49,486 bases of DNA from Candidatus Aerophobetes bacterium Ae_b3a (GTDB taxonomy: Bacteria > Aerophobota > Aerophobia > Aerophobales > AE-B3A), in NCBI GenBank assembly GCA_005223095.1, contig NJBQ01000007.1, forward strand, positions 1-49,486. Reading direction: 5' to 3'. The notes beneath the pieces are model-generated. The model was not told the DNA's origin, searched no databases, and was given only the letters and a program-made list of their open reading frames with translations. Below are positions 35,152 through 43,532 of this stretch, in pieces. Position numbers and translations under genes: made by a program. How positions within the stretch are numbered: the stretch's first letter is position 1; the number at the start of each line of letters is the position of its first letter.

Positions 35152-38100
35152 CTATTCTTCTTCTTCCATATCTCTAATGGAAAGTCGTTTTCCATTCCTC
35201 CAAAATTCCAAGCTTAATCCTAACGATTGAAATTCTTTGATAAGAACCTTAAAGGATTCTGGAGTTTGAGCATCCAATGTATTCTCCCCTTTTATTATCT
35301 GCTCATGGATTCGAACTCTGCCTTGCAGGTCATCAGATTTGCCCGTAAGCATTTCCTGCAGAGTATAAGCTGCTCCATATCCTTCCAGAGCCCACACTTC
35401 CATTTCTCCAAATCTTTGTCCACCCTGTCTGGATTTTCCTCCCAGCGGCTGTTGAGTAATTAGAGCATATGGACCGGTGGAGCGCACATGTACTTTCTCC
35501 TCAGCCAAATGAATAAGTTTCATCACATACATATAACCTACGGCAACTTCTTTATGAAAAAGCTCTCCTGTTCGTCCATCATAGAGAGCCATTTTGCCTG
35601 ATTCAGGCAGATTATTCCTCTTCAACAAATCCCTTATCTCTTCGACTTTGGGTCCTTCAAAGACAGGACACACCGCCTGTACTCCCAAATTTTTAGCCAC
35701 CAGACCAAGATGAATCTCCAGAATTTGACCTACGTTCATCCTGGAAGGAACACTTAAAGGATTCAAAACTATATCCACCGGGGTCCCATCAATAAGGCAG
35801 GGCATATCTTCTTCCGGAAGGATTTTGGAAACGACCCCCTTATTTCCATGTCGACCGGCTATCTTATCCCCTACTCTGATTTTACGTTGGATAGCTATAT
35901 ACACTTTTACTCTCTTGAGCACACCAGGAGGTAAGTCGTCCTGGTTCTCCTGAGAGAAAACCTTGATTTTTATCACTTTGCCTCTGATGCCAGGGGGAAC
36001 CCGCAAAGAATTATCTTTTACCTTCTGAACTTTTTCTCCAAAGATACTCCTGAGAAGCCTCTCCTCTGGAGTAAGTTTTATCTCCACTTGAGGAGTAACT
36101 TTACCCATAAGAATATCCCCTGGTTCCACCCCTGCTCCAATTCTTACAATACCGTTTTCATCCAAATTCTTCAAATAGGACTCGTCAACATTGGGCACAT
36201 CAGCCGTTATCTCCTCTACTCCTGATCGTAGTTCCTTTGCTTCTATTTGAAATTCCTCAATATGCATAGAAGTAAAAATATCCTCTTTCACCAATTTCTC
36301 ATTAATGAGAATCCCATCCTCGAAATTATATCCTTCCCACGGCATAAAAGCTACCAGAACATTCCGGCCTAAAGACAATTTACCTCTGGTAATAGCCGGA
36401 CCATCAGCTATAAATGCTCCCCTTTTTACTCTATCCTTCTTCTTCACAATAGGTTTTTGATTAATACAGGTTCTTTGATTAGATCTTATAAATTTATCTA
36501 AAATATATTCATCCACCCCCCTGGAAGTTTTTATTTTTATCCTGTCAGCATCTACATAGATAACTTCCCCCTCTTCTTTTGCTCTCACCGCACTCATAGA
36601 ATCTTCTGCTACCCTAGCTTCCATGCCTGTTTGGACTAAAGCCTGCTCTGGTCTCTCCAGAGGCACTGCCTGGCGCTGCATATTTGAGCCCATTAATGCT
36701 CTATTGGCCTCGTTATGCTCTACAAAAGGAATTAAGGAGGTAGTAACACTTATTATCTGTTTAGGGGAAATATCCACATAATCAACTTCTTCCTTAGAAA
36801 TATTTACAATATCCCCCTTATATCTCCCTATGACTTTCGGCGAGACAAGTCTTCCTTTCTCATCTACAGAACTTGCTCCAGCAATATAATATTCATCTTC
36901 ATCGCGGGCATCAAGGTATACTACTTCCTCAGTTGCCTTTCCATTTTTCACTTTTCTATAAGGTGTCTCCAAAAAGCCCAGCTCATTCACTCTAGCATAA
37001 GTAGCCAGAGAAGTAATTAAGCCAATATTTTGTCCTTCTGGCGTTTCTATAGGACAAATCCGTCCATAATGGGTATAATGGACGTCCCTTATCTCTTCTT
37101 TTGCCTGCATCCGGGTTAATCCTCCCGGACCGAGGGTAGACAGTCTGCGTTTATGAGTTAATTCTGTTAGGGGATTGGTTTGATCTAGATATTGAGAAAG
37201 CTGTCCTGTATTGAAAAAGCTGTTTATGGAACTTTTTACTACTATAGTATTAACCAGAGAACGAGGAGTGATTAGTTCCGGATCCTGGATACTCATCCCT
37301 TGCTGAATTATTCTTGTAAGATGAGTTAACCCAACACGAAGTTGCTCTTTCAAAAGATCACCTATTCTCCTCACTCTTCTATGGGAAAGATGGTCCAAGC
37401 TTTTTATTTCTTTTTTTTCCCGGTTTAGTTCCAGTAAATATAGTATAATTCCTACCACATCATCTGATCTAAGAATCCCCACATCCCAATCGCAATCTAA
37501 GCCTAACTCTTTATTCAGCTGATATCTCCCCACTTTACCTAAATCATACCTACGAGGATCAAGGAAAGTTCTATGGAAAACCTCCTTTACCGACTCAAAG
37601 ACAAGAGGACGACCTGGCCTCAGTCTTTGGTAGATTTTAACAAGAGCATCTTTTTGCGAGTTTGCCCCATCTTGCTTAAAACTATCTTCCATCATTTTTC
37701 TCTCTTGAGGATAGGAAAATTTCTTCAGAATTCTTTCCGGATTCTCTCCCAATGCCCTTAAAAACAATGTGGCCAGGAATCTCCTGCCTCGATTAATCCT
37801 CATATACAAAAGATCCTCTTTTATTTCCAGGTCAAGCCAACTGCCTCGTTCGGGAATAATTCGCGCTCGGTAGAGGATATCACTCCCGGCAGAAATAGAA
37901 GTATCTTCCTCAAAAAAAACCCCAGGAGAACGTTGTAACTGACTGACTATTACTCTTTCTGCTCCATTAATAATAAAACTTCCCTTTTTTGACATTAAAG
38001 GAAAATTCCCTAGATAAACTTCTTGTTGGGTGACCTCTCCCACTTCCTTCTTTTTTAAGCGAAGCTTAACATAGAAGGGGAGAGAATAGGTTAATTCCTC

Positions 38101-38364
38101 CTCCCGGCATTTTTCTATATCATATGCGGATTCTCCAAAACGATATCCTACAAATTCCAGGATTAATTTCTGATTGTAACTTTCTACCGGAAAAGCATCC
38201 ACAAAGATCTTTTGTAGCCCTTCTTTTTTCCTCTGTTGGGGAGGAACATCTCTCTGAAGGAAATTTTCAAAGGAATATCTCTGTATCTGTAAAAGATTGG
38301 GAATCTCTGCTACAGATTTAAACTTGCTAAAATCCATCACTCTTTCTTCTGTCTTTTTATACAT
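35152..38364 (-). CDS. rpoB: DNA-directed RNA polymerase beta subunit
   Basis: 1070 aa, short compared with E. coli (1342), fitting the absence of the large beta insertions. The rifampicin pocket QLSQYLDQTNPLTELTHKRR (about 385-405) keeps the sensitive-type Asp, His and Arg, with Leu after Lys-Arg-Arg where many have Ile. RHGNKGVVSKILPEEDMP and GGKSRQGGQRFGEMEVWALE are conserved. The ATG at 38364 has AAGGG upstream; an internal ATG at 38337 is an alternative start. Confidence 0.99.
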   Translation of the reverse strand: MYKKTEERVMDFSKFKSVAEIPNLLQIQRYSFENFLQRDVPPQQRKKEGLQKIFVDAFPVESYNQKLILEFVGYRFGESAYDIEKCREEELTYSLPFYVKLRLKKKEVGEVTQQEVYLGNFPLMSKKGSFIINGAERVIVSQLQRSPGVFFEEDTSISAGSDILYRARIIPERGSWLDLEIKEDLLYMRINRGRRFLATLFLRALGENPERILKKFSYPQERKMMEDSFKQDGANSQKDALVKIYQRLRPGRPLVFESVKEVFHRTFLDPRRYDLGKVGRYQLNKELGLDCDWDVGILRSDDVVGIILYLLELNREKKEIKSLDHLSHRRVRRIGDLLKEQLRVGLTHLTRIIQQGMSIQDPELITPRSLVNTIVVKSSINSFFNTGQLSQYLDQTNPLTELTHKRRLSTLGPGGLTRMQAKEEIRDVHYTHYGRICPIETPEGQNIGLITSLATYARVNELGFLETPYRKVKNGKATEEVVYLDARDEDEYYIAGASSVDEKGRLVSPKVIGRYKGDIVNISKEEVDYVDISPKQIISVTTSLIPFVEHNEANRALMGSNMQRQAVPLERPEQALVQTGMEARVAEDSMSAVRAKEEGEVIYVDADRIKIKTSRGVDEYILDKFIRSNQRTCINQKPIVKKKDRVKRGAFIADGPAITRGKLSLGRNVLVAFMPWEGYNFEDGILINEKLVKEDIFTSMHIEEFQIEAKELRSGVEEITADVPNVDESYLKNLDENGIVRIGAGVEPGDILMGKVTPQVEIKLTPEERLLRSIFGEKVQKVKDNSLRVPPGIRGKVIKIKVFSQENQDDLPPGVLKRVKVYIAIQRKIRVGDKIAGRHGNKGVVSKILPEEDMPCLIDGTPVDIVLNPLSVPSRMNVGQILEIHLGLVAKNLGVQAVCPVFEGPKVEEIRDLLKRNNLPESGKMALYDGRTGELFHKEVAVGYMYVMKLIHLAEEKVHVRSTGPYALITQQPLGGKSRQGGQRFGEMEVWALEGYGAAYTLQEMLTGKSDDLQGRVRIHEQIIKGENTLDAQTPESFKVLIKEFQSLGLSLEFWRNGKRLSIRDMEEEE

Positions 38365-38376
38365 AACCTTCCCTTG

Positions 38377-38826
38377 CTATTTTATTTCAACCTTAGCCCC
38401 TACTGCCTCCAGAGTTTCCTTGATCTTTAAAGCTTCTTCTTTAGCTACATTTTCCCTAATCGGTTTTGGAGCTTGTTCTACTAAATCCTTAGCTTCTTTT
38501 AATCCCAGGGAAGTAAGTTTTCGTACTTCTTTAATAACTTGAATTTTTTTACTACCCATCTCGCTTAGAATCACATCAAACTCAGTCTTTTCCTCTTCTT
38601 CTTTCTCAGGAGCTCCAGAAGCCTGCGCAACTATTGGTGTGGCAAGTGCCTCTATTCCAAACTCCTCCCTTAACTCTTTTACTAGATTGGAGAGCTCTAA
38701 TACATTCATCTGCCCAATTGCTTTTATAATTTCATCTTTCTTGCTTTTACCTACTGCCGCTTTTACTTCTTTCTTCTTATTATCTTCCTTTTTTACCTTC
38801 TTTTTTACTTCGGATGATGTGGTCAT
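38377..38826 (-). CDS. rplL: 50S ribosomal protein L7/L12 with a Lys-rich N-terminal extension
   Basis: 149 aa, about 25 longer than usual. The normal protein starts at about residue 28 ([25 protein letters not shown], dimerisation domain). It has a hinge at 60-78 and the factor-binding domain at 79-149 ([36 protein letters not shown]). Residues 1-27 are mostly Lys, Glu and Val. The start is supported by a 4-bp ATGA overlap with rplJ, and no internal start codon with a ribosome site is seen, so the extension looks real. Confidence 0.95.
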   Translation of the reverse strand: MTTSSEVKKKVKKEDNKKKEVKAAVGKSKKDEIIKAIGQMNVLELSNLVKELREEFGIEALATPIVAQASGAPEKEEEEKTEFDVILSEMGSKKIQVIKEVRKLTSLGLKEAKDLVEQAPKPIRENVAKEEALKIKETLEAVGAKVEIK

Positions 38827-39356
38827 TGCTCAGTCTCCTTCTTCTTTTCTAAAATTGAATTTAGTAAAAAAACCAGATCATTTAAAGGGGCACTCAATAC
38901 CTCCAGCAATCCTCTCAAGGGCAACTGTAATTCTGTCAAAACCTGTGCCAAAAGGTCTTTCTTGGGAGGTAAATCTCCTAGTCTTCCTACTTCATCATCC
39001 GTTAGGATATCTTCACCTAGGACTCCTCCTTTTGCTACCAAATGGGAATGATTTTTGCCAAATCCTTTAATTATTCTAGCTGGCGCCGCAGGGTCCTCTC
39101 CTCCAAAGACTACCCCTGTGCATCCAGACAGAAATTTGTCTAAATCCCTCAATTCTGTTCCTTCTATAGCTAAGCGAGCCAAGGTGTTTTTGACTACATA
39201 GAAATTCGCCCCTTCTCTTCTTAAAAGCTTTCTGAATTCAGTTAATTCAGCTACTTTTAACCCCCGAAAATCAAGGAAAAAAGAAGCCTTGCTCTCTATC
39301 AAATTCTCTCTTATTCTCTTTACTTCTTCTTTTTTTCCTTCTATTTTTATTCTCAT
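38823..39356 (-). CDS. rplJ: 50S ribosomal protein L10
   Basis: 177 aa. [40 protein letters not shown] (about 28-67) is the rRNA-binding domain; the C-terminal helix that holds L7/L12 dimers ends the protein. It overlaps rplA by 4 bp, leaving no room for the L10 leader RNA that regulates this pair in enteric bacteria. Confidence 0.98.
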   Translation of the reverse strand: MRIKIEGKKEEVKRIRENLIESKASFFLDFRGLKVAELTEFRKLLRREGANFYVVKNTLARLAIEGTELRDLDKFLSGCTGVVFGGEDPAAPARIIKGFGKNHSHLVAKGGVLGEDILTDDEVGRLGDLPPKKDLLAQVLTELQLPLRGLLEVLSAPLNDLVFLLNSILEKKKETEQ

Positions 39357-40054
39357 AACATTTCCAAAGCTTTGTCTATCTTTATTTTCACTCCCGGGCC
39401 CATAGTAGAACAGAGGGAAATGCCTTTAAAATATCTTCCTCTCACTGTAGAGGGTTTGTCTTTAATCAAAGACGCCAATAAAACTTTCAGATTCTCCAAT
39501 AGAGCTTCTTCAGAAAAGGAAACCTTTCCCATTAGAACGTGCACCACTCCCGTAACATCATTTCTATATTCAATTCTCCCTTTTTTTAGTTCCTCAACTA
39601 ACTCACCTGGACTATCACTTACTGTTCCCACTTTAGGGGACGGCATCAAGCCACGCGGACCAAGAATCTTCCCCAGTCTTGCTACAATTTTCATCATTTC
39701 CGGAGTAGAAACCGCCACATCAAAATCTAACCATCCTCCCTGTATCTTCTTGGCTATCTCTTCTGCACCCACATAGTCAGCCCCTTTTTCCTCTGCTTCT
39801 TTAGCTTTATCCCCTTGGGCAAAAACAACTATCTTTACCTTCTTACCCGTTCCTTGAGGAAGAATCACCGTTCCTCTTACTCTCTCTCCTTTTTCTTTTG
39901 GCTTTATGTTCAGAGGAATAGCTACTTCCATTGACTCCTCGAAATGGGAATTAGAAGTCTCTTTGACCAACTTTATCGCTTCCAGAGGAGTATACTCTTT
40001 ATTTTTATCTATTTTTTTCTTCAAAAGAAGATATCTTTTACTTCGCTTAGCCAT
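39353..40054 (-). CDS. rplA: 50S ribosomal protein L1
   Basis: 233 aa from the ATG at 40054 with GGAG five bases before it, giving MAKRSKRY; the frame to 40120 is a translated repeat. GKILGPRGLMPSPKVGTVS (about 125-143) is the L1 signature. It forms the mobile stalk at the E site and often represses its own operon; no target was identified. Confidence 0.97.
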   Translation of the reverse strand: MAKRSKRYLLLKKKIDKNKEYTPLEAIKLVKETSNSHFEESMEVAIPLNIKPKEKGERVRGTVILPQGTGKKVKIVVFAQGDKAKEAEEKGADYVGAEEIAKKIQGGWLDFDVAVSTPEMMKIVARLGKILGPRGLMPSPKVGTVSDSPGELVEELKKGRIEYRNDVTGVVHVLMGKVSFSEEALLENLKVLLASLIKDKPSTVRGRYFKGISLCSTMGPGVKIKIDKALEML

Positions 40055-40065
40055 CATAACTCCGT

Positions 40066-40147
40066 TGTTCGTATCTCGTGAATCGTGAATCGTATTTGAG
40101 GTTCTTAATTCTTTGACCATTCACTATTCACCATTCACAATATACGG
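40066..40147. repeat. Heptad-arm inverted element, GTGAAT type (B5)
   Basis: The left arm mixes CGTATCT, CGTGAAT, CGTGAAT, CGTATTT. The right arm is ATTCACT, ATTCACC, ATTCACA. The short core GAGGTTCTTAATTC resembles the core at 46433-46452. It fills the rplK-rplA spacer. Confidence 0.78.
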
Positions 40148-40150
40148 TCT

Positions 40151-40579
40151 TTATTCTTTTATCTCCAGACCCATATTTCTGGCCGTTCCCTCAATGATTT
40201 TCGCTCCTGCTTCAATATCATAAGCATTCAAGTCCGCCAATTTAATCTGAGCTATTTTCCTCAAGTCTTCTCTTCCTACGCTACCTACTTTTATCTTATT
40301 GGGTTCCCCCGAACCCTTTTCAATCCCGGCTGCTTTCTTAAGTAAGGATGCAGCCGGAGGAGTCCTTAATTCAAAAGTAAAAGACCTATCCCTATAAACA
40401 GTTATAAGCACCGGTATCAAAACATCTCCCTGATTCTTAGTCTTATCATTGAAAGCTTTGCAAAAGTCCATTATACTAACTCCATGCTGGCCTAGCGTAG
40501 GCCCTACCGGAGGAGCAGGATTAGCTTTACCTGCTTGAATTTGTAATTTGATACGAGCCATTATGGGCTTTTTAGGCAT
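40151..40579 (-). CDS. rplK: 50S ribosomal protein L11
   Basis: 142 aa. [33 protein letters not shown] (12-44) is the thiostrepton-binding N-domain; the C-domain binds the GTPase centre of 23S rRNA. The first base of the ATG is shared with the nusG stop (TGATG), and GGAG lies eight bases upstream. Confidence 0.98.
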   Translation of the reverse strand: MPKKPIMARIKLQIQAGKANPAPPVGPTLGQHGVSIMDFCKAFNDKTKNQGDVLIPVLITVYRDRSFTFELRTPPAASLLKKAAGIEKGSGEPNKIKVGSVGREDLRKIAQIKLADLNAYDIEAGAKIIEGTARNMGLEIKE

Positions 40580-41109
40580 CAGAGTCTCTCCACATTGACA
40601 TATTCCAATTCTACCGGCGTCTCTCTCCCAAATATAGAAACTAGAACCTTTAGTCTCTGTTGGTGAGAGTTCACCTCCAATATCTCTCCTTGAAAGTTAC
40701 TAAAAGGTCCTTTAACAATACGAACTGTTTCTCCTGGATCGAAAACAATGCCAGGCTTTGGCTGTTTCTCTAGTAAACCCATTCTATCTTCAATGTTCTT
40801 CACCTCTTTCTCGTCTAAAGGAACGGGCTGGTCGTTAGGACCAACAAAACCGCTAACACCAGGAGTATTACTAACAACAAACTTAGTCTCATCTGTTAGC
40901 TCTGCTTCGATCAACATATACCCAGGAAAAAATTTTCTACTGTAAATCCTCCTCTTTCCATCTTTGACTTCCGCTATTTTCTCTTTGGGAATCAACATTT
41001 GAGAAATCTTATCTTTCATCCCAAAGGATTCAATCCGCTGTTTGAGGTTAGCCTTCACTTTATCTTCTTGGCCTGCATATGTATGCAAAGCATACCATTT
41101 TTTATTCAT
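40579..41109 (-). CDS. nusG: Transcription termination/antitermination protein NusG
   Basis: 176 aa. [18 protein letters not shown] opens the NGN domain (about 1-115), which contains [17 protein letters not shown] and [10 protein letters not shown]. The KOW domain (122-176) starts [20 protein letters not shown]. It links RNA polymerase to the ribosome through S10 or to Rho. It follows secE by 4 bp. Confidence 0.98.
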   Translation of the reverse strand: MNKKWYALHTYAGQEDKVKANLKQRIESFGMKDKISQMLIPKEKIAEVKDGKRRIYSRKFFPGYMLIEAELTDETKFVVSNTPGVSGFVGPNDQPVPLDEKEVKNIEDRMGLLEKQPKPGIVFDPGETVRIVKGPFSNFQGEILEVNSHQQRLKVLVSIFGRETPVELEYVNVERL

Positions 41110-41113
41110 AGTA

Positions 41114-41299
41114 TCACCCTAGAAAAAACTTTAGAATCTGGAAAAACATAAAGTCTATTCCACCAATAAATATACCGAAAATAACAATAGTAATCAGGAC
41201 TACCAAAGTAGATCTTATGATTCGAGACCGACTGGGCCAGGTTACCTTCTTCATCTCCGCCTTAACTGCCTGAAGAAAGGTACTTATCTTATTTGCCAT
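41114..41299 (-). CDS. secE: Protein translocase subunit SecE
   Basis: 61 aa, the minimal single-helix form. FLQAVKAEMKKVTWPSRSRIIRSTLVVL (8-35) contains the conserved amphipathic helix with KKVTWP, then one transmembrane helix (about 31-52). It clamps SecY, whose gene is in the same window. Confidence 0.97.
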   Translation of the reverse strand: MANKISTFLQAVKAEMKKVTWPSRSRIIRSTLVVLITIVIFGIFIGGIDFMFFQILKFFLG

Positions 41300-41313
41300 T
41301 TTCCTATCCCTCT

Positions 41314-41473
41314 CGTATATCGTATTGCGTATTGCGTATTGCGTTTTTTAAGACAGACAAGATCTCTTTCATTTTATTTAATCTATCTCCTGTACTTCTT
41401 CTTTAAATACCCTTATTGGTTCTGGATTATTTGTTTTCTCTTCCATTTTCCTTTCAGGCAATACGCAGCACGG
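41314..41473. repeat. Heptad-arm inverted element, CGTATTG type (C3)
   Basis: The left arm is CGTATAT followed by three perfect CGTATTG heptads (41314-41341). The right arm (41458-41473) is CAATACG, CAGCACG. The pyrimidine-rich core (about 115 nt) is unique in the window. It fills the tRNA-Trp to secE spacer. Confidence 0.78.
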
Positions 41474-41479
41474 ACTTAC

Positions 41480-41556
41480 TGGCAGGCCCGGCAGGACTTG
41501 AACCCGCAACCGCCGGATTTGGAGTCCGGTGCTCTAGCCAGTTGAGCTACGGACCT
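41480..41556 (-). tRNA. tRNA-Trp (CCA anticodon)
   Basis: Full cloverleaf: acceptor AGGTCCG pairs with CGGGCCT (one G-U), discriminator G, and CCA is encoded. The anticodon loop CTCCAAA gives CCA (41520-41522). The T arm is GCGGGTTCAAGTCCTGC. Its first two bases are the AG of the rpmG stop codon. The order tuf, rpmG, tRNA-Trp, secE, nusG is common in bacteria. Confidence 0.97.
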
Positions 41557-41695
41557 ATTTTTCTTTATGAAAAATATGTTTACGGCAAAACCTACAGTAT
41601 TTTTTAAGATTCAATGAGGATTTCTTCTTCTCCTTGGAAGTGGTATAATTTCTCCTCTTGCACTCCCCACAGACAAGGGTAACTATTTGTCTCAT
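41555..41695 (-). CDS. rpmG: 50S ribosomal protein L33, zinc-type
   Basis: A 46-aa gene starting at the ATG at 41693-41695 ([20 protein letters not shown]). Cys9, Cys12, Cys34 and Cys37 form the zinc ribbon of the C+ form. The TAG stop (41555-41557) overlaps the first two bases of tRNA-Trp, so RNase P cleavage at the tRNA 5' end would cut inside the stop codon. It lies 18 bp after tuf. Confidence 0.95.
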   Translation of the reverse strand: MRQIVTLVCGECKRRNYTTSKEKKKSSLNLKKYCRFCRKHIFHKEK

Positions 41696-41713
41696 TCTAT
41701 TTATCTAGCCTTT

Positions 41714-42916
41714 TTATTCAATTATCTTACCAACTACTCCCGCTCCTACTGTATGCCCTCCTTCTCGAATAGCAAACCTTAATCCCTGTTCCATGGCAAT
41801 AGGAGTTATGAGTTTTATGGTTAGCTTAGCATTGTCACCAGGCATAACCATTTCAACCCCTTCAGGAAGATTAACATCACCAGTTACATCTGTGGTATGG
41901 AGATAAAACTGAGGACGGTAACCTTCAAAGAAAGGTGTGTGTCGTCCCCCTTCTTCTTTGGATAGCACATATACTTCCGCTTCAAACTTTGTGTGAGGAG
42001 TTATGCTCCCAGGAACAGCCAGTACCTGCCCTCTTTGTACTTCACCCTTATCTACACCCCGCAAAAGCACTCCAATGTTATCTCCTGCTTGAGACTCATC
42101 TAATGTTTTTCTGAACATCTCCAGACCAGTAGCTACTGTCTTCCTAATCTCAGCAGACATCCCTACCACTTCTACTTGATCTCCCACCTTGATTTTTCCT
42201 CTCTCCACTCTTCCCGTAACCACTGTTCCTCTTCCTGTAATAGTGAAAACGTCCTCTATCTCCAGAAGAAAAGGCTTATCCACATCCCTGGTAGGCATGG
42301 GAATATAATCATCAACTGCTTCCAACAGCTTCAAGATAGGACCACATTTAGGACATTCTGGCTTTCCGCATAGACAATCCAGACACTGAAGAGCTGAACC
42401 AGAAATAACAGGCAGTTCATCCCCCGGAAATTCGTAATTGGACAGAAGCTCCCTTACCTCTAGCTCTACTAATTCCAATAATTCCTTATCTTCCACCTGG
42501 TCCACTTTGTTCAAAAATACCACTATAGCTGGAACATTCACCTGGCGAGCCAGGATAATATGTTCCCTGGTCTGAGGCATAGCTCCGTCGGCAGCAGAGA
42601 CTACCAAGATAGTCCCATCCATCTGTGCTGCTCCTGTAATCATATTCTTGATATAATCAGCATGTCCCGGACAATCTATGTGAGCATAATGCCTTTTCTC
42701 TGTTTCGTATTCTGCGTGAAAGATAGAAATCGTTAAGCCTCTTTCTTTTTCTTCGGGAGCTTTGTCAATTTCATCCATGGTCTTTGCTTCAGCTAAACCC
42801 TTCTTAGCTAAAAGCTGGGTAATAGCCGCTGTAAGAGTAGTTTTTCCGTGATCTACGTGTCCTATTGTACCGATATTAAGATGAGGCTTGGTGCGTACAA
42901 ACTTTTCCCGCGCCAT
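41714..42916 (-). CDS. tuf: Elongation factor Tu with a Cys-rich insert
   Basis: 400 aa from the ATG at 42916 with AGGAGG eight bases upstream; the frame to 42982 is a translated heptad repeat. G motifs are GHVDHGKT (19-26), DCPGHADY (81-88), NKVD (136-139) and SGSAL (172-176). After SGSAL comes a cysteine cluster at 178, 181, 183, 188 and 191 ([15 protein letters not shown]), replacing the usual acidic loop before AVDDYIP. This could bind a metal. Switch I reads [13 protein letters not shown] rather than RGITINTAHVEYE. Domains II and III look normal. Confidence 0.97.
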   Translation of the reverse strand: MAREKFVRTKPHLNIGTIGHVDHGKTTLTAAITQLLAKKGLAEAKTMDEIDKAPEEKERGLTISIFHAEYETEKRHYAHIDCPGHADYIKNMITGAAQMDGTILVVSAADGAMPQTREHIILARQVNVPAIVVFLNKVDQVEDKELLELVELEVRELLSNYEFPGDELPVISGSALQCLDCLCGKPECPKCGPILKLLEAVDDYIPMPTRDVDKPFLLEIEDVFTITGRGTVVTGRVERGKIKVGDQVEVVGMSAEIRKTVATGLEMFRKTLDESQAGDNIGVLLRGVDKGEVQRGQVLAVPGSITPHTKFEAEVYVLSKEEGGRHTPFFEGYRPQFYLHTTDVTGDVNLPEGVEMVMPGDNAKLTIKLITPIAMEQGLRFAIREGGHTVGAGVVGKIIE

Positions 42917-42949
42917 CTTCTTTTCCTCCTTTTTAAACTCGTATGTAGT

Positions 42950-43012
42950 ATTTCGCATCTCGTATTGCGCAATACGCATCACGCACGACGCATCACGAAT
43001 TTTGATTCACTA
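42950..43012. repeat. Heptad array, CGTATTG/CATCACG type (C4)
   Basis: CGTATCT? and CGTATTG meet head to head with CAATACG, CATCACG, CACGACG, CATCACG (42950-42999), then an ATTCACT unit. The order matches the arrays at 15480 and 21552. It fills the tRNA-Thr to tuf spacer and encodes the false N-terminal extension of tuf. Confidence 0.78.
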
Positions 43013-43018
43013 TTCGGG

Positions 43019-43091
43019 AGCCCACGACCGGACTCGAACCGGTGACCTCATCCTTACCAAGGATGTGCTCTACCTGCTGAGCTACATGGGC
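43019..43091 (-). tRNA. tRNA-Thr (GGU anticodon)
   Basis: Acceptor GCCCATG pairs with CGTGGGC, discriminator T. The anticodon stem CATCC/GGATG encloses TTGGTAA, anticodon GGT. The T arm is ACCGGTTCGAGTCCGGT. CCA is not encoded (CCC follows), unlike the two other tRNAs here. In E. coli thrT also precedes tufB. Confidence 0.97.
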
Positions 43092-43098
43092 AGAAAAT

Positions 43099-43246
43099 AT
43101 AGCGTATAGTGGGTAGCGTTTAGCGTATAGGGCAAACCATCAGGCCCAAAATCTCAAAACTAACAATGAAAAACTATAACCCAAAACTGTTTCTTTATAC
43201 TAAGGTTTTCTGCTTCTACTATATGCTATTCGCTAAACGCTATATT
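43099..43246. repeat. Heptad-arm inverted element, CGTATAG type (E2)
   Basis: The left arm (43099-43131) steps CGTATAG, TGGGTAG, CGTTTAG, CGTATAG. The right arm (43221-43245) is CTATTCG, CTAAACG, CTATATT. The core is about 90 nt and unrecognised. It lies exactly between tRNA-Tyr and tRNA-Thr. Confidence 0.78.
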
Positions 43247-43249
43247 ACC

Positions 43250-43334
43250 TGGTGGGGAGGGATGGATTCGAACCAACGTAGGCAACGCCAACGGGTTTAC
43301 AGCCCGCCCCATTTGGCCGCTCTGGCACCTCCCC
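43250..43334 (-). tRNA. tRNA-Tyr (GUA anticodon)
   Basis: Acceptor GGGGAGG pairs with CCTCCCC, discriminator A, and CCA is encoded. The anticodon loop CTGTAAA gives GTA. It has the long variable arm (GGCGTTGCC region) of a class II tRNA. T arm: GTTGGTTCGAATCCATC with one mismatch near the stem base. Confidence 0.97.
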
Positions 43335-43349
43335 TATGTCATTGCCTGG

Positions 43350-43517
43350 CTATAAAACACTTCTGAAATCAAATATCAAATAAGCTCCCCATAGCAAAAG
43401 CAAAATTCCCACAACAAAAGGGATTGCTTTAAATCTCTTTATTCGAAAATTTAACCACACCAAAAACAGACCTGCTGCTAGAATTCCTCCAATTATAGCT
43501 ATTCCTTGTGCTATCAT
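43350..43517 (-). CDS. Small membrane protein of 55 aa, unknown function
   Basis: It starts at an ATG (43515-43517) with GGGG six bases upstream. Two hydrophobic helices are visible: residues 3-22 (IAIIGGILAAGLFLVW) and 33-50 (PFVVGILLLLWGAYLIF), joined by a basic turn NFRIKRFKA. By the positive-inside rule the turn would face the cytoplasm. It is 15 bp after the ppdK stop and 15 bp before tRNA-Tyr. I do not recognise a family. The good ribosome site, clean hydrophobicity pattern and fit in the operon argue that it is real. Confidence 0.7.
   Translation of the reverse strand: MIAQGIAIIGGILAAGLFLVWLNFRIKRFKAIPFVVGILLLLWGAYLIFDFRSVL
43352..43379 (-). promoter_or_regulatory. Weak candidate promoter before tRNA-Tyr
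   Basis: TTGATA (43374-43379), a 16-bp spacer and TTTTAT (43352-43357) on the minus strand, overlapping the 3' end of the small membrane gene. A start near 43345 would serve the tRNA-Tyr to rplQ run. The -10 matches consensus at only four positions. Confidence 0.35.
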
Positions 43518-43532
43518 ATCTATCCCCTTTTC

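Noticed and set aside
15462-43012. Heptad arrays as CRISPR arrays
   Set aside because: Units are 7 nt with no spacers, arms are inverted, and there are no cas genes.
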